A stretch of DNA of 64,000 bases. Origin: Nematostella vectensis (taxonomy: Eukaryota > Cnidaria > Anthozoa > Actiniaria > Edwardsiidae). The stretch is taken from contig NC_064048.1 of NCBI RefSeq assembly GCF_932526225.1, positions 1,231,340 to 1,295,339 of the forward strand, given 5' to 3'. Of this stretch, positions 26,940 through 41,765 are shown one piece after another. Each line of letters starts with the position of its first letter. The stretch's first letter is position 1. The position numbers and the translations under genes are program-made. The notes under the pieces are model-generated. The model had not been told where the DNA came from. It worked only from the letters and a program-made list of their open reading frames with translations, and did no database searches.

Positions 26940-29900
26940 AGTAAACATACCCATTCCCTACATACCCAGTAAACATACCCATTCCCAACATACCCAGTAA
27001 ACATACCCATTTCCCACATACCCAGTAAACATACCCATTCCCCACATACCAATTACACATACCCATTTCCCACATATCCAGTAAACATACCCATCCCCAA
27101 ATACCCAGTAAACATACCCATTCCCTACATACCCAGTAAACATACCCATTCCCCAAATACCCAGTAAACATACCCATTCCCACATGCCCAGTAAACATAC
27201 CCATCCCCAAATACCCAATAAACATACCCATCCCCCACATGCCCAGTAAACATACCCATTCCCACATACCCAGTAAACATACCCATTCCCCACATACCAA
27301 GTAAACATACCCATTCCCACATACCCATTACACACACCCATTCCCCACATGCCCAGTAAACATACCGATTCCCCACATACCCATTCCCCACATACCTAGT
27401 AAACATACCCATTCCCTACATACCCAGTAAACATACCCATTCCCCAAATACCCAGTAAACATACCCATTCCCACATGCCCAGTAAACATACCCATCCCCA
27501 AATACCCAATAAACATACCCATCCCCCACATGCCCAGTAAACATACCCATTCCCACATACCCAGTAAACATACCCATTCCCCACATACCAAGTAAACATA
27601 CCCATTCCCACATACCCATTACACACACCCATTCCCCACATGCCCAGTAAACATACCGATTCCCCACATACCCATTCCCCACATACCTAGTAAACATACC
27701 CATCCCCAAATACCCAGTAAACATACCCATTCCCCACATACCCAGTAAACATACCCATTCTCCACATACCCTGTAAACATACCCATTCCCCACATGCCCA
27801 GTAAACATACCCATTCACACATACCCATTACACACACCCATTCCCCACATGCCCAGTAAACATACCGATTCCCCACATACCCATTCCCCACATACCTAGT
27901 AAACATACCCATCCCCAAATACCCAGTAAACATACCCATTCCCCACATACCCAGTAAACATACCCATTCTCCACATACCCTGTAAACATACCCATTCCCC
28001 ACATGCCCAGTAAACATACCCATTCCCCACATACCCATTACACATACCCATTCCCCACATACCCAGTAAACATACCCATTCCCCACATACCAATTACACA
28101 TACCCATTCCCCACATGCCCAGTAAACATACCCATCCCAAAATACCCAGTAAACATACCCATCCCCCACATGCCCAGTAAACATAGCCATTCCCCACATA
28201 CCCAGTAAACGTACCCATTCCCCCCATATCCAGTAAATATACCCATCCCCCACATACCCAGTAAACATACCCATCCCCACATACCCAGTAAACATACCCA
28301 TTTCCCACATACCCAGTCAACATACCCATCCCCCACATACCCAGTAAACATACCCATTCCCCACATACCCAATAAACATACCCATTTCCCACATACCCAG
28401 TAAACATACCCATTCCCCAAATACCCAGTAAACATACCCATTCCCACATGCCCAGTAAACATACCCATCCCCAAATACCCAATAAACATACCCATCCCCC
28501 ACATGCCCAGTAAACATACCCATTCCCACATACCCAGTAAACATACCCATTCCCCACATACCCAGTAAACATACCCATTCCCACATACCCATTACACACA
28601 CCCATTCCCCACATGCCCAGTAAACATACCGATTCCCCACATACCCATTCCCCACATACCTAGTAAACATACCCAGCCCCAAATACCCAGTAAACATACC
28701 CATTCCCCACATACCCAGTAAACATACCCATTCCCCACATACCCTGTAAACATACCCATTCCCCACATACCCAGTAAACATACCCATTCCCACATACCCA
28801 GTAAACATACCCATTCCCCACATACCCATTACACACACCCATTCCCTACATGCCCAGTAAACATACCCATTCCCCACATACCCATTCCCCACATACCCAT
28901 TACACATACCCATTCCCCACATACCCAGTAAACATACCCATCCCCAAATACCCAGTAAACATACCCATCCCCTACATGCCCAGTAAACATAACCATTCCC
29001 GACATACCCAGTAAACATACCCATTCCCCAAATACCCAGTAAACATACCCATTCCCACATGCCCAGTAAACATACCCATCCCCAAACACCCAGTAAACAT
29101 ACCCATCCCCCACATGCCCAGTAAACATACCCATTCCCACATACCCAGTAAACATACCCATTCCCCACATACCCAGTAAACATACCCATTCCCACATACC
29201 CATTACACACACCCATTCCCCACATGCCCAGTAAACATACCCATTCCCCACATACCCATTACACATACCCATTCCCCACATGCCCAGTAAACATACCCAT
29301 CCCCAAATACCCAGTAAACATACCCATCCCCCACATGCCCAGTAAACATAGCCATTCCCCACATACCCAGTAAACATACCCATTTCCCCCATATCCAGTA
29401 AACATACCCATTCCCAACATACCCAGTAAACATACCCATTTCCCACATACCCAGTAAACATACCCATTCCCCACATACCAATTACACATACCCATTTCCC
29501 ACATATCCAGTAAACATACCCATCCCCAAATACCCAGTAAACATACCCATTCCCTACATACCCAGTAAACATACCCATTCCCCAAATACCCAGTAAACAT
29601 ACCCATGTCCCACATACCCAGTAAACATACCCATTCCCCAAATACCCAGTAAACATACCCATTCCCTACATACCCAGAAAACATACCCATTCCCCACATA
29701 CCCAGTGAACATACCCAGTAAACAAACCCATTCCCCACATACCCAGTAAACATACCCATTCCCACATACCCAGTAAACATACCCATTCCCACATACCCAT
29801 TCCCCACATGCCCAGTAAACATATCCATTCCCCAAATACCCAGTAAACATACCTATTCCCCACATACCCAGTGAACATACCCATTCCCACATACCCAGTA

Positions 29901-32900
29901 AACATACCCATTCCCCACATACCCAGTAAACATACCCATTCCTTACATACCCAGTAAACATACCCATTCCCATATACCCAGTAAACATACCCATTCCCTA
30001 CATACCCAGTAAACATACCCATTCCCCACATACCCAGTAAACATACCCATTCCCACATACCCAGTAAACATACCCATTCCCCACATACCCAGTAAACATA
30101 CCCATTCCTTACATACCCAGTAAACATACCCATTCCCACATACCCAGTAAACATACCCACCTCCACATACCCAGTAAACATACCCATTCCCCACATACCC
30201 TGTAAACATACCCATTCCCCACATACCCAGTAAACATACCCATCCCCACATACCCAGTAAACATACCCATTCCCACATACCCAGTAAACATACCCATTCC
30301 CCACATACCCAGTAAACATACCCATTCCCACATACCCATTACACACACCCATTCCCCACATGCCCAGTAAACATACCCATTCCCCACATACCCATTACAC
30401 ATACCCATTCCCCACATACCCAGTAAACATACCCATCCCCAAATACCCAGTAAACATACCCATCCCCCACATGCCCAGTAAACATACCCATTCCCCACAT
30501 ACCCAGTAAACATACCCATTCCCCAAATACCCAGTAAACATACCCATTCCCACATGCCCAGTTAACATACCCATCCCCAAATACCCAGTAAACATACCCA
30601 TTCCCCAAATACCCAGTAAACATACCTATTCCCCACATACCCAGTAAACATACCGATTCCCCACATACCCATTCCCCACATACCTAGTAAACATACCCAT
30701 CCCCAAATACCCAGTAAACATACCCATTCCCCACATACCCAGTAAACATACCCATTTCCCCATATCCAGTAAACATACCCATCCCCCACATACCCAGTAA
30801 ACATACCCATCCCCACATAACCAGTAAACATACCCATTTCCCACATACCCAGTCAACATACCCATCCCCACATATCCAGTAATTATACCCATTCCCCACA
30901 TACCCAGTAAACATACCCATTTCCCACATACCCAGTAAACATACCCATTCCCCAAATACCCAGTAAACATACCCATTCCCACATGCCCAGTAAACATACC
31001 CATCCCCAAATACCCAATAAACATACCCATCCCCCACATGCCCAGTAAACATACCCATTCCCACATACCCAGTAAACATACCCATTCCCCACATACCCAG
31101 TAAACATACCCATTCCCACATACCCATTACACACACCCATTCCCCACATGCCCAGTAAACATACCGATTCCCCACATACCCATTCCCCACATACCTAGTA
31201 AACATACCCATCCCCAAATACCCAGTAAACATACCCATTCCCCACATACCCAGTAAACATACCCATTCTCCACATACCCTGTAAACATACCCATTCCCCA
31301 CATGCCCAGTAAACATACCCATTCCCCACATACCCATTACACATACCCATTCCCCACATACCCAGTAAACATACCCATTCCCCACATACCAATTACACAT
31401 ACCCATTCCCCACATGCCCAGTAAACATACCCATCCCAAAATACCCAGTAAACATACCCATCCCCCACATGCCCAGTAAACATAGCCATTCCCCACATAC
31501 CCAGTAAACGTACCCATTCCCCCCATATCCAGTAAATATACCCATCCCCCACATACCCAGTAAACATACCCATCCCCACATACCCAGTAAACATACCCAT
31601 TTCCCACATACCCAGTCAACATACCCATCCCCCACATACCCAGTAAACATACCCATTCCCCACATACCCAATAAACATACCCATTTCCCACATACCCAGT
31701 AAACATACCCATTCCCCAAATACCCAGTAAACATACCCATTCCCACATGCCCAGTAAACATACCCATCCCCAAATACCCAATAAACATACCCATCCCCCA
31801 CATGCCCAGTAAACATACCCATTCCCACATACCCAGTAAACATACCCATTCCCCACATACCCAGTAAACATACCCATTCCCACATACCCATTACACACAC
31901 CCATTCCCCACATGCCCAGTAAACATACCGATTCCCCACATACCCATTCCCCACATACCTAGTAAACATACCCAGCCCCAAATACCCAGTAAACATACCC
32001 ATTCCCCACATACCCAGTAAACATACCCATTCCCCACATACCCTGTAAACATACCCATTCCCCACATACCCAGTAAACATACCCATTCCCACATACCCAG
32101 TAAACATACCCATTCCCCACATACCCATTACACACACCCATTCCCTACATGCCCAGTAAACATACCCATTCCCCACATACCCATTCCCCACATACCCATT
32201 ACACATACCCATTCCCCACATACCCAGTAAACATACCCATCCCCAAATACCCAGTAAACATACCCATCCCCTACATGCCCAGCAAACATACCCATTCCCG
32301 ACATACCCAGTAAACATACCCATTCCCCAAATACCCAGTAAACATACCCATTCCCTACATACCCAGTAAACATACCCATTCCCAACATACCCAGTAAACA
32401 TACCCATTTCCCACATACCCAGTAAACATACCCATTCCCCACATACCAATTACACATACCCATTTCCCACATATCCAGTAAACATACCCATCCCCAAATA
32501 CCCAGTAAACATACCCATTCCCTACATACCCAGTAAACATACCCATTCCCCAAATACCCAGTAAACATACCCATTCCCACATGCCCAGTAAACATACCCA
32601 TCCCCAAATACCCAATAAACATACCCATCCCCCACATGCCCAGTAAACATACCCATTCCCACATACCCAGTAAACATACCCATTCCCCACATACCAAGTA
32701 AACATACCCATTCCCACATACCCATTACACACACCCATTCCCCACATGCCCAGTAAACATACCGATTCCCCACATACCCATTCCCCACATACCTAGTAAA
32801 CATACCCATTCCCTACATACCCAGTAAACATACCCATTCCCCAAATACCCAGTAAACATACCCATTCCCACATGCCCAGTAAACATACCCATCCCCAAAT

Positions 32901-35900
32901 ACCCAATAAACATACCCATCCCCCACATGCCCAGTAAACATACCCATTCCCACATACCCAGTAAACATACCCATTCCCCACATACCAAGTAAACATACCC
33001 ATTCCCACATACCCATTACACACACCCATTCCCCACATGCCCAGTAAACATACCGATTCCCCACATACCCATTCCCCACATACCTAGTAAACATACCCAT
33101 CCCCAAATACCCAGTAAACATACCCATTCCCCACATACCCAGTAAACATACCCATTCTCCACATACCCTGTAAACATACCCATTCCCCACATGCCCAGTA
33201 AACATACCCATTCACACATACCCATTACACACACCCATTCCCCACATGCCCAGTAAACATACCGATTCCCCACATACCCATTCCCCACATACCTAGTAAA
33301 CATACCCATCCCCAAATACCCAGTAAACATACCCATTCCCCACATACCCAGTAAACATACCCATTCTCCACATACCCTGTAAACATACCCATTCCCCACA
33401 TGCCCAGTAAACATACCCATTCCCCACATACCCATTACACATACCCATTCCCCACATACCCAGTAAACATACCCATTCCCCACATACCAATTACACATAC
33501 CCATTCCCCACATGCCCAGTAAACATACCCATCCCAAAATACCCAGTAAACATACCCATCCCCCACATGCCCAGTAAACATAGCCATTCCCCACATACCC
33601 AGTAAACGTACCCATTCCCCCCATATCCAGTAAATATACCCATCCCCCACATACCCAGTAAACATACCCATCCCCACATACCCAGTAAACATACCCATTT
33701 CCCACATACCCAGTCAACATACCCATCCCCCACATACCCAGTAAACATACCCATTCCCCACATACCCAATAAACATACCCATTTCCCACATACCCAGTAA
33801 ACATACCCATTCCCCAAATACCCAGTAAACATACCCATTCCCACATGCCCAGTAAACATACCCATCCCCAAATACCCAATAAACATACCCATCCCCCACA
33901 TGCCCAGTAAACATACCCATTCCCACATACCCAGTAAACATACCCATTCCCCACATACCCAGTAAACATACCCATTCCCACATACCCATTACACACACCC
34001 ATTCCCCACATGCCCAGTAAACATACCGATTCCCCACATACCCATTCCCCACATACCTAGTAAACATACCCAGCCCCAAATACCCAGTAAACATACCCAT
34101 TCCCCACATACCCAGTAAACATACCCATTCCCCACATACCCTGTAAACATACCCATTCCCCACATACCCAGTAAACATACCCATTCCCACATACCCAGTA
34201 AACATACCCATTCCCCACATACCCATTACACACACCCATTCCCTACATGCCCAGTAAACATACCCATTCCCCACATACCCATTCCCCACATACCCATTAC
34301 ACATACCCATTCCCCACATACCCAGTAAACATACCCATCCCCAAATACCCAGTAAACATACCCATCCCCTACATGCCCAGTAAACATAACCATTCCCGAC
34401 ATACCCAGTAAACATACCCATTCCCCAAATACCCAGTAAACATACCCATTCCCACATGCCCAGTAAACATACCCATCCCCAAACACCCAGTAAACATACC
34501 CATCCCCCACATGCCCAGTAAACATACCCATTCCCACATACCCAGTAAACATACCCATTCCCCACATACCCAGTAAACATACCCATTCCCACATACCCAT
34601 TACACACACCCATTCCCCACATGCCCAGTAAACATACCCATTCCCCACATACCCATTACACATACCCATTCCCCACATGCCCAGTAAACATACCCATCCC
34701 CAAATACCCAGTAAACATACCCATCCCCCACATGCCCAGTAAACATAGCCATTCCCCACATACCCAGTAAACATACCCATTCCCCCCATATCCAGTAAAC
34801 ATACCCATTCCCAACATACCCAGTAAACATACCCATTTCCCACATACCCAGTAAACATACCCATTCCCCACATACCAATTACACATACCCATTTCCCACA
34901 TATCCAGTAAACATACCCATCCCCAAATACCCAGTAAACATACCCATTCCCTACATACCCAGTAAACATACCCATTCCCCAAATACCCAGTAAACATACC
35001 CATGTCCCACATACCCAGTAAACATACCCATTCCCCAAATACCCAGTAAACATACCCATTCCCTACATACCCAGAAAACATACCCATTCCCCACATACCC
35101 AGTGAACATACCCAGTAAACAAACCCATTCCCCACATACCCAGTAAACATACCCATTCCCACATACCCAGTAAACATACCCATTCCCACATACCCATTCC
35201 CCACATGCCCAGTAAACATATCCATTCCCCAAATACCCAGTAAACATACCTATTCCCCACATACCCAGTGAACATACCCATTCCCACATACCCAGTAAAC
35301 ATACCCATTCCCCACATACCCAGTAAACATACCCATTCCTTACATACCCAGTAAACATACCCATTCCCATATACCCAGTAAACATACCCATTCCCTACAT
35401 ACCCAGTAAACATACCCATTCCCCACATACCCAGTAAACATACCCATTCCCACATACCCAGTAAACATACCCATTCCCCACATACCCAGTAAACATACCC
35501 ATTCCTTACATACCCAGTAAACATACCCATTCCCACATACCCAGTAAACATACCCACCTCCACATACCCAGTAAACATACCCATTCCCCACATACCCTGT
35601 AAACATACCCATTCCCCACATACCCAGTAAACATACCCATCCCCACATACCCAGTAAACATACCCATTCCCACATACCCAGTAAACATACCCATTCCCCA
35701 CATACCCAGTAAACATACCCATTCCCACATACCCATTACACACACCCATTCCCCACATGCCCAGTAAACATACCCATTCCCCACATACCCATTACACATA
35801 CCCATTCCCCACATACCCAGTAAACATACCCATCCCCAAATACCCAGTAAACATACCCATCCCCCACATGCCCAGTAAACATACCCATTCCCCACATACC

Positions 35901-37820
35901 CAGTAAACATACCCATTCCCCAAATACCCAGTAAACATACCCATTCCCACATGCCCAGTTAACATACCCATCCCCAAATACCCAGTAAACATACCCATCC
36001 CCCACATGCCCAGTAAACATACCCATTCCCACATACCCAGTAAATATACCCATTCCCCACATGCCCAGTAAACATATCCATTCCCCAAATACCCAGTAAA
36101 CATACCTATTCCCCACATACCCAGTAAACATACCGATTCCCCACATACCCATTCCCCACATACCTAGTAAACATACCCATCCCCAAATACCCAGTAAACA
36201 TACCCATTCCCCACATACCCAGTAAACATACCCATTTCCCCATATCCAGTAAACATACCCATCCCCCACATACCCAGTAAACATACCCATCCCCACATAA
36301 CCAGTAAACATACCCATTTCCCACATACCCAGTCAACATACCCATCCCCACATATCCAGTAATTATACCCATTCCCCACATACCCAGTAAACATACCCAT
36401 TTCCCACATACCCAGTAAACATACCCATTCCCCAAATACCCAGTAAACATACCCATTCCCACATGCCCAGTAAACATACCCATCCCCAAATACCCAATAA
36501 ACATACCCATCCCCCACATGCCCAGTAAACATACCCATTCCCACATACCCAGTAAACATACCCATTCCCCACATACCCAGTAAACATACCCATTCCCACA
36601 TACCCATTACACACACCCATTCCCCACATGCCCAGTAAACATACCGATTCCCCACATACCCATTCCCCACATACCTAGTAAACATACCCATCCCCAAATA
36701 CCCAGTAAACATACCCATTCCCCACATACCCAGTAAACATACCCATTCTCCACATACCCTGTAAACATACCCATTCCCCACATGCCCAGTAAACATACCC
36801 ATTCCCCACATACCCATTACACATACCCATTCCCCACATACCCAGTAAACATACCCATTCCCCACATACCAATTACACATACCCATTCCCCACATGCCCA
36901 GTAAACATACCCATCCCAAAATACCCAGTAAACATACCCATCCCCCACATGCCCAGTAAACATAGCCATTCCCCACATACCCAGTAAACGTACCCATTCC
37001 CCCCATATCCAGTAAATATACCCATCCCCCACATACCCAGTAAACATACCCATCCCCACATACCCAGTAAACATACCCATTTCCCACATACCCAGTCAAC
37101 ATACCCATCCCCCACATACCCAGTAAACATACCCATTCCCCACATACCCAATAAACATACCCATTTCCCACATACCCAGTAAACATACCCATTCCCCAAA
37201 TACCCAGTAAACATACCCATTCCCACATGCCCAGTAAACATACCCATCCCCAAATACCCAATAAACATACCCATCCCCCACATGCCCAGTAAACATACCC
37301 ATTCCCACATACCCAGTAAACATACCCATTCCCCACATACCCAGTAAACATACCCATTCCCACATACCCATTACACACACCCATTCCCCACATGCCCAGT
37401 AAACATACCGATTCCCCACATACCCATTCCCCACATACCTAGTAAACATACCCAGCCCCAAATACCCAGTAAACATACCCATTCCCCACATACCCAGTAA
37501 ACATACCCATTCCCCACATACCCTGTAAACATACCCATTCCCCACATACCCAGTAAACATACCCATTCCCACATACCCAGTAAACATACCCATTCCCCAC
37601 ATACCCATTACACACACCCATTCCCTACATGCCCAGTAAACATACCCATTCCCCACATACCCATTCCCCACATACCCATTACACATACCCATTCCCCACA
37701 TACCCAGTAAACATACCCATCCCCAAATACCCAGTAAACATACCCATCCCCTACATGCCCAGCAAACATACCCATTCCCGACATACCCAGTAAACATACC
37801 CATTCCCCAAATACCCAGTA
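26940..37820. repeat. tandem duplication of about 5.4 kb inside the satellite
   Basis: Blocks at about 26.94-32.34 kb and 32.34-37.82 kb are near-identical. Matching positions are offset by 5397 bp in the first part and 5480 bp in the second. The 83-bp change occurs near 30600, where the second copy has three extra units (about 36000-36080). Rare private variants confirm the pairing: CATAACCATTCCCG at about 28988 and 34385, and CCCAGCAAACATACC at about 32278 and 37758. Confidence 0.85.
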
Positions 37821-40800
37821 AACATACCCATTCCCACATGCCCAGTAAACATACCCATCCCCAAACACCCAGTAAACATACCCATCCCCCACATGCCCAG
37901 TAAACATACCCATTCCCACATACCCAGTAAACATACCCATTCCCCACATACCCAGTAAACATACCCATTCCCACATACCCATTACACACACCCATTCCCC
38001 ACATGCCCAGTAAACATACCCATTCCCCACATACCCATTACACATACCCATTCCCCACATGCCCAGTAAACATACCCATCCCCAAATACCCAGTAAACAT
38101 ACCCATCCCCCACATGCCCAGTAAACATAGCCATTCCCCACATACCCAGTAAACATACCCATTCCCCCCATATCCAGTAAACATACCCATTCCCAACATA
38201 CCCAGTAAACATACCCATTTCCCACATACCCAGTAAACATACCCATTCCCCACATACCAATTACACATACCCATTTCCCACATATCCAGTAAACATACCC
38301 ATCCCCAAATACCCAGTAAACATACCCATTCCCTACATACCCAGTAAACATACCCATTCCCCAAATACCCAGTAAACATACCCATGTCCCACATACCCAG
38401 TAAACATACCCATTCCCCAAATACCCAGTAAACATACCCATTCCCTACATACCCAGAAAACATACCCATTCCCCACATACCCAGTGAACATACCCAGTAA
38501 ACAAACCCATTCCCCACATACCCAGTAAACATACCCATTCCCACATACCCAGTAAACATACCCATCCCCACATACCCATTCCCCACATGCCCAGTAAACA
38601 TATCCATTCCCCAAATACCCAGTAAACATACCTATTCCCCACATACCCAGTGAACATACCCATTCCCCACATACCCAGTAAACATACCCATTCCCCAAAT
38701 ACCCAGTAAACATACCCATTCCCATATACCCAGTAAACATACCCATTCCCTACATACCCAGTAAACATACCCATTCCCCACATACCCAGTAAACATACCC
38801 ATTCCCACATACCCAGTAAACATACCCATTCCCCACATACCCAGTAAACATACCCATTCCTTACATACCCAGTAAACATACCCATTCCCACATACCCAGT
38901 AAACATACCCACCTCCACATACCCAGTAAACATACCCATTCCCCACATACCCTGTAAACATACCCATTCCCCACATACCCAGAAAACATACCCATCCCCA
39001 CATACCCAGTAAACATACCCATTCTCACATACCCAGTAAACATACCCATTCCCCACATACCCAGTAAACATACCCATTCCCACATACCCATTACACACAC
39101 CCATTCCCCACATGCCCAGTAAACATACCCATTCCCCACATACCCATTACATATACCCATTCCCCACATACCCAGTAAACATACCCATCCCCAAATACCC
39201 AGTAAACATACCCATCCCCCACATGCCCAGTAAACATACCCATTCCCCACATACCCAGTAAACATACCCATTCCCCAAATACCCAGTAAACATACCCATT
39301 CCCACATGCCCAGTAAACATACCCATCCCCAAATACCCAGTAAACATACCCATCCCCCACATGCCCAGTAAACATACCCATTCCCACATACCCAGTAAAC
39401 ATACCCATTCCCCACATGCCCAGTAAACATATCCATTCCCCAAATACCCAGTAAACATACCTATTCCCCACATACCCAGTAAACATACCGATTCCCCACA
39501 TACCCATTCCCCACATACCTAGTAAACATACCCATCCCCAAATACCCAGTAAACATACCCATTCCCCACATACCCAGTAAACATACCCATTCCCCCATAT
39601 CCAGTAAACATACCCATCCCCCACATACCCAGTAAACATACCCATCCCCACATAACCAGTAAACATACCCATTTCCCACATACCCAGTCAACATACCCAT
39701 CCCCACATATCCAGTAATTATACCCATTCCCCACATACCCAGTAAACATACCCATTTCCCACATACCCAGTAAACATACCCATTCCCCAAATACCCAGTA
39801 AACATACCCATTCCCACATGCCCAGTAAACATACCCATCCCCAAATACCCAATAAACATACCCATCCCCCACATGCCCAGTAAACATACCCATTCCCACA
39901 TACCCAGTAAACATACCCATTCCCCACATACCCAGTAAACATACCCATTCCCACATACCCATTACACACACCCATTCCCCACATGCCCAGTAAACATACC
40001 GATTCCCCACATACCCATTCCCCACATACCTAGTAAACATACCCATCCCCAAATACCCAGTAAACATACCCATTCCCCACATACCCAGTAAACATACCCA
40101 TTCTCCACATACCCTGTAAACATACCCATTCCCCACATGCCCAGTAAACATACCCATTCCCCACATACCCATTACACATACCCATTCCCCACATACCCAG
40201 TAAACATACCCATTCCCCACATACCAATTACACATACCCATTCCCCACATGCCCAGTAAACATACCCATCCCCAAATACCCAGTAAACATACCCATCCCC
40301 AAAAACCCAGTAAACATACCCATTCCCCAAATACCCAGTAAACGTACCCACTCCCCACATACCCAGTAAACATACCCATCCCCAAATACCCAGTAAACAT
40401 ACCCATCCCCTACATGCCCAGTAAACATACCCATTCCCGACATACCCAGTAAACATACCCATTCCCCAAATACCCAGTAAACATACCCATTCCCACATGC
40501 CCAGTAAACATACCCATCCCCAAATACCCAGTAAACATACCCATCCCCCACATGCCCAGTAAACATACCAATTCCCACATACCCAGTAAACATACCCATT
40601 CCCACATACCCATTACACACACCCATTCCCCACATGCCCAGTAAACATACCCATTCCCCACATACCCATTACACATACCCATTCCCACATACCCAGTAAA
40701 CATACCCATTCCCCACATGCCCAGTAAACATATCCATTCCCCAAATACCCAGTAAACATACCTATTCCCCACATACCCAGTAAACATACCGATTCCCCAC

Positions 40801-40829
40801 ATACCCATTCCCCACATACCTAGTAAACA

Positions 40830-41765
40830 TACCCATCCCCAAATACCCAGTAAACATACCCATTCCCCACATACCCAGTAAACATACCCATTCTCCACAT
40901 ACCCAGTAAACATACCCATTCCCCACATACCCAGTAAACATACCCATCCCCCACATACCCAGTAAACATACCCATCCCCACATAACCAGTAAACATACCC
41001 ATTTCCCACATACCCAGTCAACATACCCATCCCCACATATCCAGTAATTATACCCATTCCCCACATACCCAGTAAACATACCCATTTCCCACATACCCAG
41101 TAAACATACCCATTCCCCAAATACCCAGTAAACATAACCATTCCCACATGCCCAGTAAACATACCCATCCCCAAATACCCAATAAACATACCCATCCCCC
41201 ACATGCCCAGTAAACATACCCATTCCCACATACCCAGTAAAATACCCATTCCCCACATACCCAGTAAACATACCCATTCCCACATACCCATTACACACAC
41301 CCATTCCCCACATGCCCAGTAAACATACCCATTCCCCACATACCCAGTAAACATACCCATTCTCCACATACCCAGTAAACATACCCATTCCCCCATATCC
41401 AGTAAACATACCCATCCCCCACATACCCAGTAAACATACCCATCCCCACATAACCAGTAAACATACCCATTTCCCACATACCCAGTCAACATACCCATCC
41501 CCACATATCCAGTAATTATACCCATTCCCCACATACCCAGTAAACATACCCATTTCCCACATACCCAGTAAACATACCCATTCCCCAAATACCCAGTAAA
41601 CATAACCATTCCCACATGCCCAGTAAACATACCCATCCCCAAATACCCAATAAACATACCCATCCCCCACATGCCCAGTAAACATACCCATTCCCACATA
41701 CCCAGTAAAATACCCATTCCCCACATACCCAGTAAACATACCCATTCCCACATACCCATTACACA
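40830..41765. repeat. 468-bp tandem duplication inside the satellite
   Basis: A shortened unit reading CAGTAAAATACCC occurs at 41237 and again at 41705, 468 bp apart, with matching variant order around both. This marks another local tandem duplication, independent of the 5.4-kb one. Confidence 0.7.
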
